Part shown: piece by piece, positions 43,835 through 52,980 of the stretch
Numbering within the stretch: the stretch's first letter is position 1
How the letters are laid out: each line of letters starts with the position of its first letter
Assembly: GCA_902524945.1 (NCBI GenBank)
Contig: CABZFF010000004.1
Coordinates: 22,410-86,409, forward strand
Source: an uncultured Pelagibacteraceae bacterium
Lineage (GTDB): Bacteria; Pseudomonadota; Alphaproteobacteria; Pelagibacterales; Pelagibacteraceae
Direction of reading: 5' to 3'
Length of the DNA stretch: 64,000 nt
The notes under the pieces: model-generated
Database searches by the model: none
What the model was told of the DNA's origin: nothing
The model's input: only the letters and a program-made list of their open reading frames with translations
Position numbers and translations under genes: made by a program

Positions 43835-44842
43835 ATGAAACTAACAAAAATATTAGTTGCTTTATCATTCTTGTTTGCAGTTTCAACAGCTAACGCTGGT
43901 GAATTAACTGTAACAGGTAGTATGCAAGCAACTTACCAATCAGAAGTTGATGGTGTAACTGGTAACCCATTAGGTATGGACAGAGAATTAAAATTCGCTG
44001 GTTCAACTGAATTGGATAACGGCATCACAGTTTCTGTAATGCAAGATACAGGTGATTCATTAACATTTGGTAACTCTTTAATTACCTTCGGAGGTGTTGC
44101 TGGTCTAGTAGACGTAAGCATAGGTTCTGACGGTGGAGTTGTAGATGCAATTGATGATATCACTCCAAATGCTTTTGAAGAAGCTAACGCAACTTCAGGA
44201 ACATACAATGATATCGGTGACGACGCGAGTAACACTGGTATAACTTTAGCATTTGCAGTACCTTACTTAGGTGACTTCAAAACTAAATACATTCCAAAAC
44301 ACGATGGTAACAAGAACGCAGATAAAGAAGCATCTGCTGCTACTGATTCTGCTGTAGGAAGTATGTCTTCATACTCACTAGTAACAGACTTAGGTGCGTT
44401 ACCAGTTGCTGGAGATGTATTAGGTGGTGCTAAATTAACATTAGGTTATTTAGATCATGACCATTCAACTGTAGCTGGAACAGACGACGCAATGGATGCA
44501 ACAGCAGCTTTAACTTATGGAAACGGACCATTATCTCTTGGTATCCAATACAAATTCCATAACGAAGGTTCTTCAAATTCTGCAAACTCTGTGGAGTACA
44601 AAGATACAGTTATCGGTTTAGCTTATGCTGTAAATGACGCTTTATCTATTTCTTACAATAGATATGAGTCATATAAGCATGACAAAGCTGGTTCACCTAT
44701 CCAAGAAACTGACGCGATAAGCATTGGTTACACAATGGGTGGAATGACTATCGGTTTCCAAGACGCAGGAACTGATAATGCTGCTTATGTAAAAGACTCA
44801 ACTGACGATACTAGAACAGTATCTGTTGTAGTTGCGTTCTAA
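43835..44842 (+). CDS. outer-membrane porin
   Basis: Signal peptide MKLTKILVALSFLFAVSTANAG, beta-barrel pattern, C-terminal aromatic VVVAF; own upstream region and strong terminator. Confidence 0.9.
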   Translation: MKLTKILVALSFLFAVSTANAGELTVTGSMQATYQSEVDGVTGNPLGMDRELKFAGSTELDNGITVSVMQDTGDSLTFGNSLITFGGVAGLVDVSIGSDGGVVDAIDDITPNAFEEANATSGTYNDIGDDASNTGITLAFAVPYLGDFKTKYIPKHDGNKNADKEASAATDSAVGSMSSYSLVTDLGALPVAGDVLGGAKLTLGYLDHDHSTVAGTDDAMDATAALTYGNGPLSLGIQYKFHNEGSSNSANSVEYKDTVIGLAYAVNDALSISYNRYESYKHDKAGSPIQETDAISIGYTMGGMTIGFQDAGTDNAAYVKDSTDDTRTVSVVVAF

Positions 44843-44861
44843 TAGTATAATACTTTAAAAA

Positions 44862-45434
44862 TTAAAAAAGCCGGCTAATTATCTTAGCCGGCTTTTTTTT
44901 TATTTCGGATAAAATTGCAAAACCTTCACACTTAACCATCTTTAATTTATTTAGTGTAGTAAAGTTTATACCTCCTAAAGGTATAATTCCTTTAAATACC
45001 AAACTATGATTGTTGAACTTATTTATACCCAAAAAACTCTGTTTAGTTTTATAACTCACCAGAAATATTCTTGATAGAAATATATTTTTACAACCTTGTT
45101 TTCTTTTTTGGCTTATTTCGTTGTAATTATGAGCTGAACCAATAACTTCAAAATTATTTCTTTTATAATTTAAAGATTTTAAACTCTTGTTATGGGCAGA
45201 TAAATATATTCCATCCGATCTCACTGAAGATGCTAATCCAAAATTATTTGCAATAAAAAATTTTATTGATTTTAATTTGCATCTTTTTCTAAATTTGATT
45301 AAATCGGAGATATTTTCTTTATTTTCTTTATTTCTATATATAATAATAAACTTATTGTATTTTTTAATATCATCAATATTAATATCTCTGGTATTTTGTA
45401 TAATTAAGAAATAAAATTTTTTAAATGAAAACAT
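44862..45434 (-). CDS. thiamine phosphate synthase/TenI-like protein, divergent
   Basis: ThiE-like layout: IIYRNK, FFIANNFGLASSVRSDGIYLSAHNKS, VIGSAHNYNEISQKRKQGCKNIFLSRIF, GIIPLGGINFTTLNKLKMVKCEGFAILSEI. Confidence 0.7.
   Translation of the reverse strand: MFSFKKFYFLIIQNTRDINIDDIKKYNKFIIIYRNKENKENISDLIKFRKRCKLKSIKFFIANNFGLASSVRSDGIYLSAHNKSLKSLNYKRNNFEVIGSAHNYNEISQKRKQGCKNIFLSRIFLVSYKTKQSFLGINKFNNHSLVFKGIIPLGGINFTTLNKLKMVKCEGFAILSEIKKKPAKIISRLF
44864..44901. terminator. GC-rich hairpin terminator, usable from both strands
   Basis: AAAAAAGCCGGCTAA-loop-TTAGCCGGCTTTTTTTTT; follows the porin stop and overlaps the 3' coding end of the 44862 minus-strand gene. Confidence 0.9.
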
Positions 45435-46085
45435 ATGAGTAATATAATTGATAGTTTTAACAAAATAAAATCCAATATTACTAAATTAAAAGTAAAAAAA
45501 GATGTCAATATAGTTGCTGTAAGTAAAACTTTCTCACTTCAACATATAAAGCCATTAATTGATGTTGGCCATATTCATTTTGGTGAGAACAAAGTGCAAG
45601 AAGCTATTGCGAAATGGACAGAACAAAAAAAAAGCAATAGAGAAATTAAATTACATATGGTTGGTAAATTACAGAGCAATAAGGCGAAGGACGCTGCTAG
45701 AATTTTTGATTATATTCATTCCTTAGGTTCACAGAAGCTAGCTGATATTCTTTCCAATTTTGAAAAAGATAATAATAAATCTTTAAAGTATTTTATTCAG
45801 GTAAATATTGGAAATGAAGCTCAAAAATCAGGTATTCCAGCTAATGAATTGGAACCTTTTTTTTATTACTGCGCAAAAGAAAAAAACTTAGATATTATTG
45901 GTTTAATGGTAATACCTCCAAATGATCAAAATTCAAAAAAATATTTCAAAATTATAAACGAATTAAATGCATCTATGGGTTTAAAAGAATTAAGCATGGG
46001 GATGTCGGCTGATTATGAGGAAGCCATCTCTCATAACGCAACTTTTGTGAGAATTGGAAGCCTTATATTTGGAAATAGATCTTAA
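45435..46085 (+). CDS. YggS family pyridoxal phosphate enzyme
   Basis: IVAVSKTFSLQHIKPLIDVGHIHFGENKVQEAIAKW, HMVGKLQSNKAKDA, SMGMSADYEEAI. Confidence 0.97.
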   Translation: MSNIIDSFNKIKSNITKLKVKKDVNIVAVSKTFSLQHIKPLIDVGHIHFGENKVQEAIAKWTEQKKSNREIKLHMVGKLQSNKAKDAARIFDYIHSLGSQKLADILSNFEKDNNKSLKYFIQVNIGNEAQKSGIPANELEPFFYYCAKEKNLDIIGLMVIPPNDQNSKKYFKIINELNASMGLKELSMGMSADYEEAISHNATFVRIGSLIFGNRS

Positions 46086-46573
46086 AAAATTTTTATCTTT
46101 GTATTTCTGTTAATTATTTTCAATAACTTTTTAAGTTCATTTTTTTTAATAGCTACACATCCTTTAGTAGGGGAAAAGTCTCTCTTAGCAACATGAATAA
46201 AAATAGCACTCCCTTTGTTTTTTTTAAATGGTCTCATATTAAAATTTATAACTAAAATTAAATCATAAATATTATCTTTACGATAAAGTTTTTCATGTGA
46301 AAAGTTAAATGGAAGTTTTATAATTTTATTATATTTACTAGAGCTAGAGTCATCACACCAACCCATATTTTTTTTAATAATAATTTTTTTAACTTTAGTT
46401 CTAAGGCCTTTTATTCTGTCTTTCCGGTAGTATAACTCTTTAATTTTAAATATTCCTCTTGGGGTAGTAAGATCTCCCTCTTTTTTCCTGCTTTTTATTC
46501 CCCTTTTACCAATCGTACATTTTACTTTATAATCCTTATAAGAAAGAATTTTATTTTTAACAATTATATGCAT
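46082..46573 (-). CDS. L,D-transpeptidase (YkuD-like) family protein
   Basis: GKRGIKSRKKEGDLTTPRGIFKIKELYYRKDR, GSAIFIHVAKRDFSPTKGCVAIKKNEL (HxxxxxxxxxGCVA active-site motif). Confidence 0.9.
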   Translation of the reverse strand: MHIIVKNKILSYKDYKVKCTIGKRGIKSRKKEGDLTTPRGIFKIKELYYRKDRIKGLRTKVKKIIIKKNMGWCDDSSSSKYNKIIKLPFNFSHEKLYRKDNIYDLILVINFNMRPFKKNKGSAIFIHVAKRDFSPTKGCVAIKKNELKKLLKIINRNTKIKIF

Positions 46574-47194
46574 AAATTAAATATTTTAGTTCTAGGTCCA
46601 GCTGAATTTCTATCCACTTTAAACGAACTTAAGCATTTTTTAAAGTTTAACTTAACAACAGATGAAAATCTAATTTCAGAAGAAAATTTAATGAAATTTG
46701 ATGCATTTATTTGTCATAATAATTTTTTAATACACCAAAAAAATCAAATCTTTTTGAATAAAGTTAAATGTACTAAAATATTAGCAGGCAAAAAAGAGCA
46801 CAAATATACGCGATACTTTGATGAGGTAATCAATTTACCAACAACATTGAAAGACATAAATACTATAGTCGAGAGTAGAGTGGCTAAGAAACAATTTCAT
46901 AAAAATTCATCTATAAGAATTAAAAATTATTTTTTAGACAAAAATGAAAAAAAATTATCTAAAAATGAAGATCATATAATTTTGACTGAAAAAGAAATAC
47001 AATTGTTAGAGCTTTTTTTACAAACTACAGTCCCCATTTCTAAAAAAAAGATACTTTCTACGGTTTGGCATTATTCTGATAATGCTGATACTCATACAGT
47101 TGAGACACATATTTATAGATTAAGGAAAAAAATTAATGATAAATTTTCTGATAGTAATTTTATATTAAATGATAAACAGGGATATTATCTTTGA
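46568..47194 (+). CDS. OmpR/PhoB-type winged-helix regulator with degenerate receiver-like N-terminus
   Basis: LTEKEIQLLELFLQTTVPISKKKILSTVWHYSDNADTHTVETHIYRLRKKI...GYYL. Confidence 0.85.
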   Translation: MHKLNILVLGPAEFLSTLNELKHFLKFNLTTDENLISEENLMKFDAFICHNNFLIHQKNQIFLNKVKCTKILAGKKEHKYTRYFDEVINLPTTLKDINTIVESRVAKKQFHKNSSIRIKNYFLDKNEKKLSKNEDHIILTEKEIQLLELFLQTTVPISKKKILSTVWHYSDNADTHTVETHIYRLRKKINDKFSDSNFILNDKQGYYL

Positions 47195-47298
47195 AAAAAA
47201 GAAACAAAATAGCAATTGATTTATTTACAAGCAAGTATCGAAAAAGGATTATTAAACCAAAAAAAGGTAAAGGAAGTTTCAAAAGAAAAAAAAAATAA
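47191..47298 (+). CDS. arfA: ArfA-like alternative ribosome-rescue peptide (35 aa, TTG start)
   Basis: Manual translation LKKRNKIAIDLFTSKYRKRIIKPKKGKGSFKRKKK*; compares with E. coli ArfA ...[32 protein letters not shown]; start overlaps upstream stop (TTGA). Confidence 0.75.
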   Translation: MKKRNKIAIDLFTSKYRKRIIKPKKGKGSFKRKKK

Positions 47299-47299
47299 T

Positions 47300-48229
47300 T
47301 TAACTTATTCTCGCTCCAATTATCTGAATCACTTTTGAAGACATTTCTGTACCTTTATTTAAGCTTTCTTTTATCGTCTTCTTATTTAAATATCCGTGTA
47401 GAAAGCCACCTGCAAACAAATCTCCTGCACCAGTCAGATCTTTAACGCTTAGATTTTTTTTAGCTGTACATTCAGTTACTTCCTCACTATTTATTGCAAT
47501 AGAACCTTTTTCTCCTCTAGTAATAATTACTAATTTTTTTATTTTCTTTGCAAACTCAATCACTTCCTCAAATTTTTTAGCATCGGTCAAAGCCATTATT
47601 TCTTGCTCATTTGCAAAAGTAATATCTAATTTTGATTTAACTAATCGTAAAAAATGAGGCTTATGCCTTTCTACACAAAACAAATCAGATAGAGACATTG
47701 CAACTTTATTAGCACCATCTATTGCTTTTTCAAAAGCTTTTTGTGGATCACCCTTGTCCCATAGATATCCTTCGAGAAATAAAATTTCACTTCTTTTGAC
47801 AGCGTCAATATCAATGTCATCTTTATTAATTTTACCTGCAGTGCCTAAAAAAGTTATCATTGTTCTTTCGGAGTCTGGTGTGATCAAAATTAGACAAGTA
47901 CCAGTTGGTATTGTTTCCCTTTTTTTTGAGTAAAAATATTTGACATGTTCTTTTTTTAAACCTTCTTCATATTTTGCACCAAGCTCATCATCACTTACCT
48001 TACCTATAAAGCCTACTTCGTTACCTAATTGAGCAAGACCGACAATAGAATTAGCAACTGATCCTCCAGCGATAGTTTGCTCAATTTTGAGATTCGAAAG
48101 AAGTTTCTTGAATTCATTTTCATCAACTAATTTCATAGTACTTTTTGTCAACGAATTTTGTCTTAGATAATCTTCTTCTACTTTACAGATAACATCTACA
48201 ATAGCGTTTCCTATACCTAAAATTTTCAT
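47300..48229 (-). CDS. PfkB family sugar/adenosine kinase
   Basis: GIGNAIVDVICKVEEDYL, AGGSVANSIVGLAQLG, VKDLTGAGDLFAGGFLHGYL. Confidence 0.95.
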   Translation of the reverse strand: MKILGIGNAIVDVICKVEEDYLRQNSLTKSTMKLVDENEFKKLLSNLKIEQTIAGGSVANSIVGLAQLGNEVGFIGKVSDDELGAKYEEGLKKEHVKYFYSKKRETIPTGTCLILITPDSERTMITFLGTAGKINKDDIDIDAVKRSEILFLEGYLWDKGDPQKAFEKAIDGANKVAMSLSDLFCVERHKPHFLRLVKSKLDITFANEQEIMALTDAKKFEEVIEFAKKIKKLVIITRGEKGSIAINSEEVTECTAKKNLSVKDLTGAGDLFAGGFLHGYLNKKTIKESLNKGTEMSSKVIQIIGARIS

Positions 48230-48236
48230 TATCTTA

Positions 48237-48890
48237 TTAAGCTTTTTTAGTTTTAATTGCTCTTTTTCTATTTGGATAACAGCTTTTACAAATTTTACAA
48301 GTTATTCCATAACAATCTCTAGCTTTACAAAATTCACGTCCGTACCAAATAATTTGTAAATGTAGTTTATTCCAATATTTTTTTGGAAATATTTTTTTTA
48401 AATCCTTTTCCGTTCGAACTACATTCTTACCATTTGTAAGCCCCCATCTTTGAGCTAATCTATGTATATGAGTATCAACCGGAAAAGCAGGATAGCCGAA
48501 ACCTTGGGACATGACTACACTAGCTGTTTTATGTCCAACACCTGGAAGTTGCTCAAGCTCTTCATATGTTTTAGGAACTTTTCCATCATATTTTTCAATT
48601 AACGTCTTAGATAAATAAAAAATACTTTTAGCTTTAACGCGAAAAATTCCGATTTTTTTTATTAAATTTTCAATTCTTTTCCTTCCTAACTCAACAAAAT
48701 GTTGGGGTTTATTATATTTTGGATAAATTTTTTTTGTAACATTATTAACGTTTACGTCGGTGCATTGTGCTGAAAGGAGCACTGATACTAAAAGAGTAAA
48801 TGTATTTTTATAATTGAGTGGAATAGGAACTTTTGGATAGGTTTTGTTTAAAATCTTAATAATGATCTTAGATTTTTTTTTATTATTCAC
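48237..48890 (-). CDS. nth: endonuclease III
   Basis: LLSAQCTDVNVNNVT, LPGVGHKTASVV, VDTHIHRLAQRWGL, CX6CX2CX5C cluster CKARDCYGITCKICKSC. Confidence 0.97.
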   Translation of the reverse strand: MNNKKKSKIIIKILNKTYPKVPIPLNYKNTFTLLVSVLLSAQCTDVNVNNVTKKIYPKYNKPQHFVELGRKRIENLIKKIGIFRVKAKSIFYLSKTLIEKYDGKVPKTYEELEQLPGVGHKTASVVMSQGFGYPAFPVDTHIHRLAQRWGLTNGKNVVRTEKDLKKIFPKKYWNKLHLQIIWYGREFCKARDCYGITCKICKSCYPNRKRAIKTKKA

Positions 48891-49663
48891 TTAAAGTTTA
48901 AAAGATCTCTCATTGAATAAAGACCTGGCTTTTTATTAAACAACCATTGAGCAGCGGTAAGCGCACCATCAGAATATAAAGATCTATCAAAAGACTCATG
49001 ATTTAGGGTTATTACTTCTTTCCCACTTGAAAAAGCTACTTCATGTTCACCAATTACTTCTCCTTTTCTAATTGAGTTAAAGTTTATCTTGATCCCGTAG
49101 GGGAATAATTTTTTATTTAAGTATTTTCTGCCAATCATTTTATAAAAATCTTTATTTTTACCCTTAGCAATTCCTCTACCTAACATTAAAGCTGTGCCTG
49201 ATGGATAATCTTTTTTATGTCTGTGGTGTACTTCATAGATTTTGCTTAAAAAATCTTTACTTAAAGATTTTGACGCTATTTCAGTAAGGTATGTTAATAG
49301 ATTTACACCTAAGCTCATATTACCAGCTTTTAAAATTGGAATTTTTTTTGAAAATTTTTTAATTAAATTTTCTTCTTTTTTTGTAAACCCAGTTGTTCCA
49401 ATTACAACTTTCTTTTTTTGTTTAACAGCAATTTTAAGAATTTCTAAAGTACATTTTGGCACTGTAAAATCAATAATCATACTAGCTTTTTTAAATGCAT
49501 TTATTGAATTGATACTTGGTCTGATTCCTGAAATCTTTTTATTAATTTTTCTATTTTCAGTTAAAGAAACAAGTTTGAAATTTCTATTATTATTGGCTGA
49601 TTTAATGAGCTGCTTGCCCATCCTTCCCATGCATCCTGAAATTGCTAAATTAATTTTTTTCAT
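48887..49663 (-). CDS. dapB: 4-hydroxy-tetrahydrodipicolinate reductase
   Basis: INLAISGCMGRMGKQLIKSA, VIGTTGFTKKE, EVHHRHKKDYPSGTAL. Confidence 0.97.
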   Translation of the reverse strand: MKKINLAISGCMGRMGKQLIKSANNNRNFKLVSLTENRKINKKISGIRPSINSINAFKKASMIIDFTVPKCTLEILKIAVKQKKKVVIGTTGFTKKEENLIKKFSKKIPILKAGNMSLGVNLLTYLTEIASKSLSKDFLSKIYEVHHRHKKDYPSGTALMLGRGIAKGKNKDFYKMIGRKYLNKKLFPYGIKINFNSIRKGEVIGEHEVAFSSGKEVITLNHESFDRSLYSDGALTAAQWLFNKKPGLYSMRDLLNFK

Positions 49664-49830
49664 TATCCAATTAAATAAATAACTACAATAATTACTAGTA
49701 CAATTATAGTCCAGATAGATAAATTATTAAAAAATTGCTTTAACTTATTATTGGTGGATAAAAAACCAGGTAAGATTAAAGCTAGCACTGCAATAAGAAA
49801 TATTGCAGACATTATTTGATCAGTTTCCAT
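49663..49830 (-). CDS. small membrane protein, 55 aa, uncharacterised
   Basis: METDQIMSAIFLIAVLALILPGFLSTNNKLKQFFNNLSIWTIIVLVIIVVIYLIG*; two hydrophobic segments; TAATG overlap with dapB start; fills the dnaJ-dapB gap. Confidence 0.6.
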   Translation of the reverse strand: METDQIMSAIFLIAVLALILPGFLSTNNKLKQFFNNLSIWTIIVLVIIVVIYLIG

Positions 49831-49836
49831 TTTAAA

Positions 49837-50958
49837 TTAAGTATTTCGCCAGAACTTTTTGGCTTTTTCAAAAAAGCTTTTAATAACTGGGTCTGGTTTA
49901 TTTGACTCAATTTCGTTAAATTCTTCTAATATTTCTTTTTGTCTTTTAGAAAGTGCTGAAGGCACTTGAGTGACAACTCTAATATAAAGATCACCAAAAA
50001 TACTTCTTCTAAGAATCGGCATGCCTTTACCCTTTAGCCTAAATTGTTTACCATGTTGAGTACCAGCAGGAATTTTAATTTTTGATTTTCCACCATCAAT
50101 AGAAGGAACTTCTACTGAAGTGCCTAATGCAGCATCAGAAAAACTGATAGGAAGCTCATAGTATAAATTCTCATCAGATCTTTTAAAAATATTATGATTA
50201 TCTATTGAAATGAACAAGTATAAATCTCCACTTGATCCACCTTTAGATCCTGCTTCACCTTTACCTGATAACCTAATTCTTGTTCCATCGTCTACACCTT
50301 TGGGAATTTTAACAGTTACATTTTCATTAGCTTGAGCTTTTCCATTACCACTACAAACATTACATGGAGTACCAATCATTTCTCCGTAACCACTACATTG
50401 CGGACATGTTTGTTGAACTGTAAAGAAACCTTGATTTGTTCGCACCTTTCCTCGACCGGAACAATAATCACATCTTATTGGTTTAGAGCCTTTTGCTGCC
50501 CCACTACCTGAGCAAGATTTACAGGTTTTATAAGTTGTATACCTTACATTTTTTTCAGTTCCCCTATAAGCATCCTCTAAACTGATACTCACATCGTATC
50601 TTAAATCATTACCTCTATTGCTAGTTCTTCTCGAGGAACTACCGCCAAAGTCACTAAAGAAATCTTCAAAAATATCGGAGAAAGAAGAATTATCAAATCC
50701 ACCAAAACCTTGAAATCCGCCTCCACCGCCTCCTTCAAAAGCAGCATGACCGAACTGATCATAGTTTGCCTTTCTTTTTTCGTCCGAAAGAATGTGATAG
50801 GCCTCACTTGCTTCTTTGAACTTATCTTCAGAGGCTTTGTCACCTTTAGTTTTATCTGGATGGAACTTTAAAGCTAATTTTCTGTAAGCTTTTTTAATAT
50901 CGTCTTTTGAAGCACCTTTTGGGATACCTAAGACATCATAACAATCTCTTTTAGCCAC
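49837..50958 (-). CDS. dnaJ: chaperone DnaJ
   Basis: J domain with HPD, G/F-rich region, four CxxCxGxG-type zinc repeats. Confidence 0.98.
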   Translation of the reverse strand: MAKRDCYDVLGIPKGASKDDIKKAYRKLALKFHPDKTKGDKASEDKFKEASEAYHILSDEKRKANYDQFGHAAFEGGGGGGFQGFGGFDNSSFSDIFEDFFSDFGGSSSRRTSNRGNDLRYDVSISLEDAYRGTEKNVRYTTYKTCKSCSGSGAAKGSKPIRCDYCSGRGKVRTNQGFFTVQQTCPQCSGYGEMIGTPCNVCSGNGKAQANENVTVKIPKGVDDGTRIRLSGKGEAGSKGGSSGDLYLFISIDNHNIFKRSDENLYYELPISFSDAALGTSVEVPSIDGGKSKIKIPAGTQHGKQFRLKGKGMPILRRSIFGDLYIRVVTQVPSALSKRQKEILEEFNEIESNKPDPVIKSFFEKAKKFWRNT

Positions 50959-50978
50959 AGGACGTCTCCTTTTTTATC

Positions 50979-52907
50979 TTAGGCGCTTTTTTCTTTATCT
51001 TCTTTTACGTCTTCAAAATCTGCATCAACTACGTTATCTTTTTCACCAGGTTTAGCCTCTTTTGAACTACCACCAGATCCTTTATCTTTGTCATTTGGTT
51101 TTTGTTGGCTTTTATAAACTGCTTCACCTAATTTCATAGAAACTTGAATTAAACTTTGTGTTTTTTTCTTTATGTCATCAATATCTGTTCCTTCTAAAGA
51201 TTTTTTAAGATCAGCTATTCCATTTTCAATAGCTTTTTTTTCTTCAGCTGAAACTTTATCACCGTGTTCTTTTAAACTTTTTTCTGTTGAAAAAACTAAA
51301 CTATCTGCTTGATTTCTTGCATCCACTGACTCTCTTTTCTTTTTATCAGCTTCTTTATTAGCCTCAGCATCTTTGACCATTTTTTGAATTTCTTCATCGG
51401 ACAAACCACCAGAGGCTTGTATTTGAATTTTTTGCTCTTTTCCTGTTCCTTTATCTTTTGCTGACACGCTCACTATTCCATTTGCATCAATATCAAATGT
51501 TACCTCTATTTGAGGTGTTCCTCTTGGTGCTGGAGGTATACCAACTAATTCAAAGTTACCTAAAATTTTATTATCTGCTGCCATTTCTCTTTCACCTTGT
51601 AACACTCTTATCGAAACTGCAGGCTGATTGTCCTCGGCTGTTGAAAAAACTTGGCTTTTCTTCGTAGGAATAGTTGTATTTTTTTCAATTAATTTTGTTG
51701 AAACTCCACCTAAAGTTTCAATACCCAAAGAAAGAGGTGTAACATCTAAAAGTAAAACATCTTTTACATCACCTTGTAACACTCCACCTTGAATAGCTGC
51801 CCCCATCGCAACTACTTCGTCCGGGTTTACACTTTTGTTAGGTTCCTTACCAAAGAAATTTTTTACAGTTTCTATAATTTTGGGCATTCTAGTCATTCCA
51901 CCTACAAGCACAACTTCATTTATTTCTGCTGCAGAGAAACCAGAGTCTTTCAAAGCAGTTTTACATGGTTCTAAAGTTCTTTCGACTAAACTTTGAACTA
52001 AAGCCTCTAATTTAGCTCTAGTAAATTTAAGATTAAGATGTTTGGGACCAGTTTTATCGGCTGTTATAAATGGTAAGTTTATTTCTGTTTGAGCTGCAGA
52101 CGATAATTCAATTTTAGCTTTCTCAGCAGCCTCTTTTAATCTTTGTAGCGCAAGCTTGTCTAATTTTAAATCAATACCGTTATCTTTTTTAAATTCAGTA
52201 GCTAGATATTCAACTATTGAGTCATCAAAATCTTCTCCACCTAGAAAAGTGTCACCGTTAGTTGATTTTACCTCAAATACTCCATCTCCAATTTCTAATA
52301 TTGATATATCAAAAGTTCCACCCCCTAAATCATAAACAGCAATTTTTTTTGCACCTTTTTTGTCTAAACCATAAGCTAATGATGCAGCAGTTGGTTCATT
52401 AATAATTCTTAGTACCTCCAAACCTGCGATTTTACCAGCATCTTTAGTGGCTTGTCTTTGAGAATCATTAAAATAAGCAGGAACAGTTATAACTGCTTTT
52501 GTAACTGCTTGCCCCAAATATTTTTCCGCTGTCTGTTTCATTTTTTGTAAAACAAAAGCTGAAATTTGTGCGGGTGAATATTTTTTTCCTTTTCCTTCAA
52601 CCCAAGCATCTCCATTATCTGATTTTACTATTTTATAAGGTACTTTAGAGATATCTTTTTGAACTGACGGTCCATCAAATTTTCTTCCAATAAGTCTCTT
52701 TACAGCAAAAATTGTGTCGCCAGCATTTGTAACTGCTTGTCTTTTCGCAGGTTGCCCTACTAATTTTTCCTCTTTTTCTAAAAAAGCAACAACAGAAGGA
52801 GTTGTTCTTGCGCCTTCAGTGTTTTCTAAAACCTTAGCTTGTGAACCATCCATGATAGCTACACATGAATTAGTTGTTCCTAAATCTATTCCAATAACTT
52901 TACTCAT
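50979..52907 (-). CDS. dnaK: chaperone DnaK
   Basis: [57 protein letters not shown]. Confidence 0.99.
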   Translation of the reverse strand: MSKVIGIDLGTTNSCVAIMDGSQAKVLENTEGARTTPSVVAFLEKEEKLVGQPAKRQAVTNAGDTIFAVKRLIGRKFDGPSVQKDISKVPYKIVKSDNGDAWVEGKGKKYSPAQISAFVLQKMKQTAEKYLGQAVTKAVITVPAYFNDSQRQATKDAGKIAGLEVLRIINEPTAASLAYGLDKKGAKKIAVYDLGGGTFDISILEIGDGVFEVKSTNGDTFLGGEDFDDSIVEYLATEFKKDNGIDLKLDKLALQRLKEAAEKAKIELSSAAQTEINLPFITADKTGPKHLNLKFTRAKLEALVQSLVERTLEPCKTALKDSGFSAAEINEVVLVGGMTRMPKIIETVKNFFGKEPNKSVNPDEVVAMGAAIQGGVLQGDVKDVLLLDVTPLSLGIETLGGVSTKLIEKNTTIPTKKSQVFSTAEDNQPAVSIRVLQGEREMAADNKILGNFELVGIPPAPRGTPQIEVTFDIDANGIVSVSAKDKGTGKEQKIQIQASGGLSDEEIQKMVKDAEANKEADKKKRESVDARNQADSLVFSTEKSLKEHGDKVSAEEKKAIENGIADLKKSLEGTDIDDIKKKTQSLIQVSMKLGEAVYKSQQKPNDKDKGSGGSSKEAKPGEKDNVVDADFEDVKEDKEKSA

Positions 52908-52930
52908 TAATAATATTCCTATCTTAGGTT

Positions 52931-52960
52931 TATGTGGGTGCTCTTTTGCTTTCTACAAGG
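52931..52960 (-). promoter_or_regulatory. predicted RpoH (sigma32)-type promoter of dnaK
   Basis: Minus strand CTTG-N17-CCCACATAA, about 23 nt upstream of the dnaK ATG in the grpE-dnaK gap. Confidence 0.55.
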
Positions 52961-52980
52961 CCGAATTTTCAATTTTTTTG

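Noticed and set aside
49242-49682. 146-aa plus-strand ORF
   Set aside because: Antisense to dapB; hydrophobic composition is a by-product of the Lys-rich AT-biased sense strand
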